A stretch of 14,208 nucleotides of DNA from NCBI GenBank assembly GCA_900128585.1, contig LT642308.1, positions 10,062-24,269 of the forward strand, in the 5' to 3' direction. The position numbers were made by a program, and so were the translations under genes. Below, piece by piece: positions 6,889-14,206 of this stretch (within the stretch, counting starts at the first letter, position 1; every line of letters begins with the position of its first letter). This stretch comes from Stramenopiles sp. TOSAG23-3 (lineage: Eukaryota > Sar). The notes under the pieces were generated by a model. It was given only the letters and a program-made list of their open reading frames with translations. It searched no databases and had not been told where the DNA came from.

Positions 6889-7962
6889 ATGAAAGGTTTG
6901 CCCCTTTATGCTTTTGTGTTATTGGCAATCAGCGTCAGGGCCTGCCAAGCGACTCGTGCCACGCGGTATTACGAAACACGGAAACCTGGCAACTCAGGGT
7001 GTATAAAAAAATGTACACAACTTTGCGAAGGGCATATGTCCGAATGTGGGGGAAAATGTCTAACAGCTTGTGTTAAAAACAGGATCAATGCGTTCAATGA
7101 TGGAAGGCAACCTACGCCTCAACCTAGGCAGCAGCAACCAAGGCAATTGGGTGAGCGATCGGTCGTCGGTGGTTATTATGATCCGTTTGGTGGGGACGTG
7201 GACATTTCTGGTGTCTTCAGGCAACTCGGGCATAGAGTGCAGGACGATGATGAAACTGTAGGTGCTGCAATGTTAGCCGCACCGGCAACATCATTTGCGC
7301 CAGAACGTCAGCAAAAGCCCACACCGTCCACTACTGAAAAAACGGGGCCCAGCCAAAAACCAAAATCGAAGATCCACATAGTTGTGGGGGGCTTGGCCCT
7401 TGTTGGGTTAGTCGCTAGTGTCGCAGTTGCTCATAAACGTAGAAACACATCATTATCAAACGTAGCAGTTGAAGGTATTGAGAATTCGTTCATAAGTCTC
7501 GAAGAGGACGAGTTTGAGAAAGTACTGGAGAGTTTCAGAGTGGATGAGGAAGAAACCGGAGGGGGCGTTGATGTGTCCATTGAAGATTTTCGTCCACCGT
7601 GTTTGGACCCATCGAATTACGACCCTGAATGGTCCTGCTCTATCACATACAACCAAACCGCTTACTTCAAAGTAATCGGTAATTACATGATTGATGACGG
7701 CGACATTGTAGGCGTTACTGTTTACCAGAGCGGGAGGTTGTCGGCGCTGTCGGACTTCTCAAACGCGAAACTTTTGACCGAAGACGACCCTACTTTCAAT
7801 AACATTTTAGAAATTATTGAAGAGCAAATCAGGGGTAAAATTTTATGTTTGCAATTCAAAGAGGGTTCCCGAGACATCGCTGTATCAGATGCCGATACAA
7901 TTGGAGAGGACGATACTGCTGTGATTGCCCCTGGCACATGGTACGACATCAGCATGCCATAA
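6889..7962 (+). CDS. Unrecognised secretory membrane protein with symmetric CX3C module
   Basis: 357 residues from ATG at 6889, preceded by an A-rich context (GCAAAGAA). I do not recognise the family. Residues 1-21 are a signal peptide ending near RACQA. Residues 38-61 carry six cysteines spaced C-x3-C-x3-C-x6-C-x3-C-x3-C, a mirror-symmetric arrangement that would suit a disulphide-linked helical hairpin or a metal site. A Pro/Gln-rich linker follows (75-86), then a Gly/Asp segment and a Pro/Thr/Lys stretch (131-161). Residues 162-181 (VVGGLALVGLVASVAVA) are a transmembrane helix followed by HKRR, which predicts a type I topology with the cysteine module outside and about 175 residues inside. 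The inner part has an acidic region (204-222) and a more ordered C-terminal part (233-357) with C238, C250 and C320. It is divergent from the tyrosinase and converges on the calponin-homology-like gene 172 bp away. A plastid or other membrane is possible if the leader is misread. Confidence 0.75.
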   Translation: MKGLPLYAFVLLAISVRACQATRATRYYETRKPGNSGCIKKCTQLCEGHMSECGGKCLTACVKNRINAFNDGRQPTPQPRQQQPRQLGERSVVGGYYDPFGGDVDISGVFRQLGHRVQDDDETVGAAMLAAPATSFAPERQQKPTPSTTEKTGPSQKPKSKIHIVVGGLALVGLVASVAVAHKRRNTSLSNVAVEGIENSFISLEEDEFEKVLESFRVDEEETGGGVDVSIEDFRPPCLDPSNYDPEWSCSITYNQTAYFKVIGNYMIDDGDIVGVTVYQSGRLSALSDFSNAKLLTEDDPTFNNILEIIEEQIRGKILCLQFKEGSRDIAVSDADTIGEDDTAVIAPGTWYDISMP

Positions 7963-7998
7963 GAAACCTTATTTGGTAAAAATATTATACTGCTACTA

Positions 7999-8046
7999 TC
8001 ATAGTACCCGTATATATTTTGGTTTTTTCATAGTACCCGTATATAT
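7999..8046. repeat. 19-bp direct repeat, 29-bp period
   Basis: TCATAGTACCCGTATATAT is found at 7999-8017 and again, exactly, at 8028-8046, in the 172-bp space between two converging stop codons. The internal 9-mer GTACCCGTA recurs once more at 13973-13981. It may mark a 3' end signal or a recent local duplication. Confidence 0.9.
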
Positions 8047-8134
8047 ATCATATGAACATTTAAATGATATCATCTCACTTTTATATTTTAACAACGACTC
8101 TCGTGGGTCTACACCATACACCCTCCTCTCGTCT

Positions 8135-9967
8135 TTATCGTCTTCGGGATCCCGAGCTTGGTCTCCGGTTAGGGCTACTGGGTCGGGCACTGCCGGCTCT
8201 TCTAAATATCTCACACCACAACTGTTCGATGCGCTGTTCAACTGCAACAAACGGGGAAGAATTGATGTACAAAGCAATAGCAACAAATGCTTCGGTGAAC
8301 TCTCGAAAATCCATCAGCTCGTCGTCGTCATCTTCTTCCAGCCCAGTCGCCGTTTCAGCGTCGTCGTCCAGGACATCAATGGAGCTGGATCGTTGAACAT
8401 GATTGAATATTGTTCGCAGGACGGACTGGGTTATTTGTGCAGTGCCACTGCGACTTTTATTTATTAAGCCTTTGTCCGTCAAATACCCCTTGAAGTCTTT
8501 CATCGTCATAGCGTTTCGATTTTTTGTCCTCTTCGTGTACCGGCGAAATTCCCTTTTCATGCGACCCATGTATTTTCGAATTACTCTGATTACAGGGCTT
8601 TCCTTCAAGATTGCCCTAAAACGGTCAATGTCGGATTTCTTTGCTCGGATCAAAATGAACTCCACGTACTTTTCTACGCTTTTAAAGAGGCTTGCATTTG
8701 AAAAATACTTTGAGGCTACAATAATTAGAGCCACCATGTACTGGTTCACGCCAATTGTTTTGTCTGAATTTGTGCAAACTTTGTCAAAAGCCACACCATA
8801 GTCGGACGTTCGATACCCACTGCTCACGGAGCCGTCTGAAATCGTATCTCGTACTAACGAAATGAACTGCGTTTTTTGCAATGTCGTCCCCGACCCGTTT
8901 CTTCCCATGGCCGCGTACGCTCTATAAACATGATATAGGGCCGCTCCGTTTTCCTTTATGTGATCGTTTATTTCTTCGATTTCGCTAAGTTCTGTCCCTT
9001 TTAGCGAAGGCGGTATTTTATTGGGGTCTATCAGCAATGCCGTTTCGTGTGACCTTTCGTCGTTTGCCGCCGCTGCGGTTTCCAACCCCCTCGCCCTTCG
9101 CCCCAATTCATTCATGACTTGGCCTAGGATAGCACTTCTGCTCTCCTCGTACATGCTGTGGCCTTGAACCAACTCGTTTGTCCATTGTTGCATTGATTCT
9201 TCGATCTCTTCCATTTCAGACACCGCCGATGTGATATCTCGAGCTTCTCCGTCCGAGTGCAGTTGAACCGCTTCCCAAAACGAGTGGTTTCTTTTTAAAG
9301 CTACGTTTAACGTTTCTATCTTTCCCTGCGTTCTGTTCATGCTCGGGTACGTACAGTAGAGAAATCCAAGATATGAAAACATGGTATCTGGGTCTAACGT
9401 TCGCAGATGGTCGAGCGTCCACAGCATTTCAGGAGCCCCAAGGCCTGCGTTAGACGCTTTGAAAACCAAGCTTAGCAATTTTGTGTAACTGAGTTGGTTC
9501 TTTATGCTTGAAGCATATACGTGTTTCTTTCTATCCGTCCAAGACCTCTCTCTCAAGTCAATCAATGTGTTTGCTACTTTGCCGTGGCCTGTGTTTAGTA
9601 ACGCGACCCTTCCTAAACCGGTACAAGGAATTCGCGATTTGGAAGATGGTAAATGATTTAGTATCTCACTGATTGCCTTCGACAAGACTTGTCCATCTGC
9701 AAGTACTTCGAACGATGACGTGTTCTCAGCATCGTATTTCAAGTGAACCTCTCCTGATTTCGGTTCGGACAAAAATTTTAGCCACGCCAAAAGAACCTGT
9801 TGGGCCGCTTTTTGTTTGGATCGTTCCACAATATTATCCTCTATATCGGTGGTATCAACGACCGCATCCTCGTGTTCTTCCACCCCCACGTCGAGACTTC
9901 CAGCGCCGTTGTTTTCGTTTGTAACCGCCTTTTTGTCGCCTTCCACCGGTAACCGCAGCAAATGTAT
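8135..9967 (-). CDS. Calponin-homology-like / EF-hand-like protein, 5' end unresolved
   Basis: The frame is open from 9967 to the stop at 8135-8137, about 610 codons. Numbering from the TTG at 9961, residues 52-205 look like a divergent calponin-homology domain (QQVLLAWLKF near the start, DPDTMFSYLGFLYCTYPS near the end), so an actin or microtubule link is plausible. Residues 245-300 are helical and charged. Residues 340-425 (LYHVYRAYAAMG, TLQKTQFISLVRD) and 480-565 resemble EF-hand-type helical pairs; the clearest is DDDDELMDFREFTEAFVAIAL, where an acidic run at 531-549 feeds a helix. The tail (588-608) is rich in S, P and R. No ATG lies between the in-frame TAG at 9970-9968 and M179, which is inside the CH region, so translation must begin elsewhere: either an upstream exon is spliced in (the AG of that TAG is a plausible acceptor) or the start has been lost. 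The composition and length argue strongly for a real gene. No signal peptide is visible; cytosolic. Confidence 0.75.
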   Translation of the reverse strand: MHLLRLPVEGDKKAVTNENNGAGSLDVGVEEHEDAVVDTTDIEDNIVERSKQKAAQQVLLAWLKFLSEPKSGEVHLKYDAENTSSFEVLADGQVLSKAISEILNHLPSSKSRIPCTGLGRVALLNTGHGKVANTLIDLRERSWTDRKKHVYASSIKNQLSYTKLLSLVFKASNAGLGAPEMLWTLDHLRTLDPDTMFSYLGFLYCTYPSMNRTQGKIETLNVALKRNHSFWEAVQLHSDGEARDITSAVSEMEEIEESMQQWTNELVQGHSMYEESRSAILGQVMNELGRRARGLETAAAANDERSHETALLIDPNKIPPSLKGTELSEIEEINDHIKENGAALYHVYRAYAAMGRNGSGTTLQKTQFISLVRDTISDGSVSSGYRTSDYGVAFDKVCTNSDKTIGVNQYMVALIIVASKYFSNASLFKSVEKYVEFILIRAKKSDIDRFRAILKESPVIRVIRKYMGRMKREFRRYTKRTKNRNAMTMKDFKGYLTDKGLINKSRSGTAQITQSVLRTIFNHVQRSSSIDVLDDDAETATGLEEDDDDELMDFREFTEAFVAIALYINSSPFVAVEQRIEQLWCEIFRRAGSARPSSPNRRPSSGSRRR

Positions 9968-9996
9968 CTAAATCATCGCCGAAACAAAAGGAAAAA
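9968..9996. promoter_or_regulatory. Very short divergent spacer or intron end
   Basis: Only 29 bases separate the open part of the minus-strand frame from the ATG of the plus-strand coiled-coil gene. On the minus strand this stretch and its upstream neighbour read TTTTTTCCTTTTGTTTC, then a TTTAG end, which looks like a polypyrimidine tract and 3' splice site. It also holds a minus-strand ATG at 9976-9974, two codons before the TAG. Confidence 0.4.
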
Positions 9997-10293
9997 ATGT
10001 CTATTGAACAATTCAGAAACCAATCCGATCAGCTCGCAATGTTAGCATTGAAGAAACAATTAATCACGGCAAGTAATATAAATAGAAAGCATGGAGAGAC
10101 CATTAAAATTCAACAGAAGAAGATTGAAGAATTGCAGCGAAATCTTATGATTGAAAGGCAGCAGAACCACGAGCTGGCGGAAATGCTGAATAACAAAGCC
10201 GAAACGGACGCATTGGCGGACCAATATCTACAAGAATTGCTTCTTGGCCGGTATCAAAATTCGGTAGCGTCTTTCCGCTTCCGCAGGGATTGA
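9997..10293 (+). CDS. Small coiled-coil protein
   Basis: 98 residues from ATG at 9997 in a good A-rich context (GGAAAAAATGT) to TGA at 10291-10293. Nearly the whole chain is helical and charged: residues 5-85 show repeating Leu/Ile/Met at heptad-like spacing with many Q, E, K and R (for example KKIEELQRNLMIERQQNHEL at 41-60). The end, SVASFRFRRD, is basic and aromatic. No signal peptide, membrane segment or cysteine is present. Such small coiled-coil proteins often act as cytosolic adaptors or cytoskeletal parts, but I cannot name a family. The composition is protein-like and unlike the AT-rich spacers, which supports a real gene. It could instead be one exon of a longer gene, though it has its own ATG and stop. 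If the minus-strand neighbour has an upstream exon, this gene could lie inside its intron. Confidence 0.6.
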   Translation: MSIEQFRNQSDQLAMLALKKQLITASNINRKHGETIKIQQKKIEELQRNLMIERQQNHELAEMLNNKAETDALADQYLQELLLGRYQNSVASFRFRRD

Positions 10294-10894
10294 AAAACTG
10301 GTGGACCTTTACACGCGTTTTTCAAATTCGTTTCCTTCCGCCCGCATTTGTCTACCCAAATAGTGTACAACAAAAAACCTACTTTGTAGATAATTCATTA
10401 ATTCGGTTTTATCTAAATTATAAGTCTTAAGCAAATATTTTGATTTGATTGAAATAAACAAAAGTAAAATGTTTTCTTTCATTTTTGATTTGTAATAACC
10501 GCTACTATCCTACCATATGCATAATTTAGATCATAAAAACAAGAAAATTGGTTGTTATTTAAAAACAAATCATATAGTGTTTGGTTCTTATTTAAGTAAA
10601 ATTAAATTTAGCATACGACATATTGATAAAAACAAATTAAAGAGATGAAATAAAATTTTCACATTAAACTTTAGCGCAATACGCGTTTAAAAGAAAAACC
10701 GTCAAATAAAGTTTTTCAGTATGAATTTAAGAGAAAATGTTTGTGATTAACTTTTCTTGTTTTTCAAAATTAATGTACCCGAAAATGAGATTATCCAGAA
10801 TAACTCTCTTCCGAGATTTCAAAACCAAAACTGTTCGCTTAACCTCAACACACACGTAATGCTATCACACTTTTAAAAGAGGAGTGTCAGTTTC
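10294..10894. other. Convergent 3' spacer with the same repeat family
   Basis: This lies between the stops of the coiled-coil gene (plus) and SET gene (minus). The first 90 bases are less AT-rich (possible 3' UTR, or the upstream exon of the minus-strand gene discussed under findings). The rest is A/T-rich, with one good and one degraded copy of the 3'-spacer repeat at 10535-10596 and a partial reversed copy at 10752-10764. No other gene seen. Confidence 0.6.
10535..10596 (+). repeat. Repeat family copy 5 and a degraded copy 6
   Basis: 10535-10561 matches copy 1 of the aminotransferase/tyrosinase spacer with a single C to T change in the core (CAAGAAAATTGGTTGTTATT). Directly after it, AAAAACAAAT at 10561 and TTGGTTCTTATTTAAG at 10581-10596 look like a second, decayed copy split by extra bases; TTATTTAAG also matches the flank of copy 1. 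A further half-copy, TTTTCTTGTTTTT, lies at 10752-10764 in reverse orientation. Confidence 0.75.
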
Positions 10895-13564
10895 TTAAAG
10901 TTCCACTTTCATGGACAAATCAGCGCCTTTGCCTTTCAAATATTTGATGAGCCCGAGAAGCAACCGCTTCTCTGAGGCCCGGAAGCGAATGGCTGTTTTT
11001 AGGTGGTAATTGAGGGTGGTTCCACTCTTCATTTTTCCTTTGTCGAGCAGGTCCTCGTCTTCTTTCAGCGATGTCGGGTACAAATCGAGTTTCTTCTGCA
11101 GCACGCTGACCAGCATCCCATACTTTTGTTTCCTCGTGCTTGCTCCATGCGCCACTCCCACAAACTCGTAGACTTGCTCTTGAATGTTTCCAACGGCAAG
11201 GCAGGTCTCCATGGAGGGGGAGTTAGTAATTCGCCTTCTCTTCAACAAACTGGTCTTTTCATCGAACTCTGGGTCGTCTGGGTTAACGTCGAGAGACACT
11301 TGAACACAATCGTGTGAGTTAAGATCCAACAGAAAGCCGTGGTACATTAGGTAGATGTGGTTTGCTTGGCCATAGGGTTCAAAGAGCTGCTCCCCCTTCT
11401 TGAATTCCCAAGGCGCCTTGGTGATCGCGTTTCTTCCCCTGCCATCCAGTCGAGTGGAGTGCACACGGGACGGGTCTGGTCCCTCCATGCAGTTGATAAG
11501 GTCAAGCATTGGGGTCAGATGGCCTTCGCCATTCCACCAAATACGGCGCGAGTCCAAAATCGCGTGGGCCCACCTGTAATTGTCGTACGAGTACACGTTG
11601 GGTGGAAGGTACTCTGAGTATTTTGAGAACAGGTGCTTCTTCACGCCTTTGTACTTTCGCCGGATCTTGTCCTTGTATGCCTTTACATGGGGCAACACGA
11701 GAGATCCAGTCAGCTGATCCAGTTCATAGTCGGTCCAGGCGACTGCCGGGGCGTGCATTTCTGGCAAACTTGGGATCACATTCAAGTAAGGCCACCAAAA
11801 TGATTTTTCTTTTCGCACGAACCTTTCGTACACGAGGTGTATGAGCAGTTCGTGGAATGCGTCCCCGCGGGGGTGCTTTGCCAGCAACTCCGAAAACATG
11901 GGGCCCAGATGGTCGCACTGGCGGGCAGAAGAGGAATCCATTATTGATTCTACTGGGACACCGAGGTACACCTCCTCTGCCTTCACGTGCTCCGTGGTTA
12001 TTGTACCAATGCGCATTCCCGGGACGGCGGCTGCTTTAATTTTGTTCACCGGGGCATTAAATTTCGCAAACCAGTCGTTGAACTCCTTTGCTTTCTTCTC
12101 GTCGGAAGCAAACTCTTCTTCCGGTGTCAACTGTTTTGCTCCCCCAGAATTTTTTTCTTCTTTGCTGTTCTTCCTATCGACTTTGTTTTCGCTGGCAGAC
12201 GTCCGTGCACCGTGCTCCACAATCAAAAGGGACAGCAGTCGTTTCTGCGACATGCGGTAGCGAATGGCAACCTCATCGTGGTAGCTTAACTCTACCGCCA
12301 ACAGCCCTCGTGCCCCTTTCTTCCCGGTCGAGGCAATCAGGGCCTTGTCGTCTTCATATGTCGTCGAGTAAGACTTCAGTGCATTCTTCAGCAGTTCGTT
12401 GAACAATCGCCTCGATCGTGAAAGTATCTGTTCGCTAAGTCCGGCAAAACACTTCTGGTACGCCGTTTCCGTCACCTTCTTCTGCTTATCTTTCCCGAGC
12501 ACGTCCAGGCAAGTTTCAATGTGATCGTCCGGGAACGCCATCAGCTTGACGTGGTCGCTTACTTCCTTTGGCAACGGCTTTCCGGGCTGCAGGCACATTG
12601 GTCGACGGTTGTTCATGCGCATGCGGTCGGCGAGCTTGTGTCGTAGCCGCTCGTCCCGGCGCACTTGCGGCATGATGACTTCCACGCAGTCGAACGGGTT
12701 CTCTTCGACGACGAAACCATGGTGGTTGATGTAGAGCGTGTTTGTGTTGTCCCCGTAGTCTTCCACGAGCTGCTCCCCCCCGTCGCAGGCCCGGTCGGCA
12801 AACACGTTGAAGTGGCCGTTCTGTACTTTGTGGTAGCGCAAGAACTCTGCGCCGTTGTTCGCCTCGCGCTCTTCGTGGTGCGGGGCGTAGTTGAACATGT
12901 CTGCAAACGGCACCAGGTACTTCTTCCCGGACATGGACAGCGCCCGGCTGCCGACCACCGCGATGGCCCATGCGTAGTTCTTGTACTTGTCCAGGCGCCT
13001 GTTCTCTGGAATGTCTTTAAACAGCGCCTTCACTTGCTTTCCGAGCTGCTTGAAGCGGTTCTTCAGCTGCCGCGCCCGCCGCTTGGCCTCGCTCGTCCGC
13101 CTCGGGTTCTGCAAGGCCTTCAGCTCGGCGTCGGAGAAAAACATTGTCAACGGTACCCGTTTCGGCAGGACGGCCAGGTACGGCTCGAACCGGGAGTCGG
13201 AGCCCTTCGCAAGTTCTCGCAAAATAAACAGGGCGACCAGGTCCTCGTCGTTGCGGAGCGAGCGGTACGCGTTTCGCACGCGCTTGCTCTTGTCGTGCAG
13301 TGCGGTGTCACGACACATGCACATGGACAATGGGACGGATAGTACCATGTCGTCCTGCTTCAGGGTATTGGTTGCAAAAACACCGCGGCCCATATCTTTC
13401 GAAATGCCGACGGTCACCTCCTTGGCTTTTCCCCCCATGTCTTTGAACCACGTCAAAAATGCCTTTGTAGATTCATCTTGGGAATACCCTTCTTTCGAAG
13501 CGTACGCCCCCAGAAGGATTAAAAATGGCAAAAGGGTTGCAAAAAGCCTACGAAGTTGAAACAT
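10895..13564 (-). CDS. Secreted protein with two tandem LSMT/SETD3-type SET units
   Basis: 889 residues from ATG at 13564 (the frame also holds a non-ATG codon two positions earlier). Residues 1-22 form a signal peptide (QLRR then LFATLLPFLILLGAYA). Two complete units follow. In unit 1 (about 33-450), GRGVFAT (59-65) opens the SET domain, ADMFNYAPH (221-229) is the motif that usually reads D-x-x-N-H, and GEQLVEDYG (263-271) brings the catalytic tyrosine; 300-450 fits the Rubisco-LSMT substrate-binding domain. In unit 2 (about 495-885) the same order appears: GMRIGT (516-521), LDLINCMEG (687-695), GEQLFEPYG (724-732), then a helical domain. Both units end alike, IRYRMSQKRLL and IRFRASEKRLL. 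A charged linker (455-495) joins them. SET domains of this class methylate lysine, or histidine in SETD3, using SAM. In both units the usual NH histidine is replaced (Y, C). No KDEL-like tail is present (ends MKVEL), so it may be in the Golgi or exported. The N-terminal unit is encoded by distinctly GC-richer DNA. Confidence 0.92.
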   Translation of the reverse strand: MFQLRRLFATLLPFLILLGAYASKEGYSQDESTKAFLTWFKDMGGKAKEVTVGISKDMGRGVFATNTLKQDDMVLSVPLSMCMCRDTALHDKSKRVRNAYRSLRNDEDLVALFILRELAKGSDSRFEPYLAVLPKRVPLTMFFSDAELKALQNPRRTSEAKRRARQLKNRFKQLGKQVKALFKDIPENRRLDKYKNYAWAIAVVGSRALSMSGKKYLVPFADMFNYAPHHEEREANNGAEFLRYHKVQNGHFNVFADRACDGGEQLVEDYGDNTNTLYINHHGFVVEENPFDCVEVIMPQVRRDERLRHKLADRMRMNNRRPMCLQPGKPLPKEVSDHVKLMAFPDDHIETCLDVLGKDKQKKVTETAYQKCFAGLSEQILSRSRRLFNELLKNALKSYSTTYEDDKALIASTGKKGARGLLAVELSYHDEVAIRYRMSQKRLLSLLIVEHGARTSASENKVDRKNSKEEKNSGGAKQLTPEEEFASDEKKAKEFNDWFAKFNAPVNKIKAAAVPGMRIGTITTEHVKAEEVYLGVPVESIMDSSSARQCDHLGPMFSELLAKHPRGDAFHELLIHLVYERFVRKEKSFWWPYLNVIPSLPEMHAPAVAWTDYELDQLTGSLVLPHVKAYKDKIRRKYKGVKKHLFSKYSEYLPPNVYSYDNYRWAHAILDSRRIWWNGEGHLTPMLDLINCMEGPDPSRVHSTRLDGRGRNAITKAPWEFKKGEQLFEPYGQANHIYLMYHGFLLDLNSHDCVQVSLDVNPDDPEFDEKTSLLKRRRITNSPSMETCLAVGNIQEQVYEFVGVAHGASTRKQKYGMLVSVLQKKLDLYPTSLKEDEDLLDKGKMKSGTTLNYHLKTAIRFRASEKRLLLGLIKYLKGKGADLSMKVEL

Positions 13565-14136
13565 GGGCAACGCTTACCAAATAACCTGAAGAGAAACGCA
13601 GAGCACGATATAAATTATTTCGTTTGTTCCAACCGATACAGTCTCTTTTAAAAAAGAATGAATATATCTTCTTCTTGTTGTTATTTTTGTCTTGTCTTGG
13701 CAGGATCTATGACGCAGTAATGAATCTCTGTAACATTAAAAACATACAGTCTGTATAAAAATAAAAACAAATGCAAACTTTGCTTTACTTACTTCTCTTA
13801 TTTTATTAAAAAATTCAAGTTCGAAAATGTTTTTAGAGTATTTTGAAATTCAAAAATACAATTATTTTTTTTAATCATCTTCTCTATCTCACTCCTCAGG
13901 CCCTCAGCTCTTCTCTTAAATATCATCTTCTAAAATAAATTTTATTAATAATAATTTTTATCATTCCTATCTGTACCCGTAATTAATCATAGTATAGTAT
14001 AGTAGTCGTCTAATAAATACCCTCTCCTTCTTTGGTGACGGCTTCATTTCATCAAAATCCCTCCCTATTCGTATACTTATACTGTGGTTATATTTAAATT
14101 AGTTAGGATGCGACGGACGAAAAAAAGAAGAAGGAA

Positions 14137-14206
<70 letters not shown>

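Noticed and set aside
6711-7076. 121-codon plus-strand frame overlapping the start of the cysteine-rich protein
   Set aside because: It is in a different phase from the gene with a signal peptide and membrane helix, and its first half translates AT-rich leader sequence.
7925-8467. 180-codon plus-strand frame spanning the convergent junction
   Set aside because: It begins inside the end of one gene, crosses AT-rich spacer and continues antisense to the calponin-homology-like gene. No ATG start and no protein-like signal.
10300-10370. A firm intron annotation for the calponin-homology-like gene
   Set aside because: The candidate donor GTGTAAAGG is not strong and the first exon would be only 33 bases, so I report it as a testable model rather than a feature.
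12665-13342. 225-codon open frame on the plus strand inside the SET gene, and a 192-codon frame at 12981-13559
   Set aside because: Both are antisense to a domain-complete SET coding sequence in its GC-rich part, where stops are rare on the opposite strand. The translations have no recognisable fold.
391-13564. Giant virus or integrated viral origin for the block
   Set aside because: No viral hallmark gene is present, spacers are long and A/T-rich, and the genes carry secretory and organellar targeting signals typical of a cellular eukaryote.
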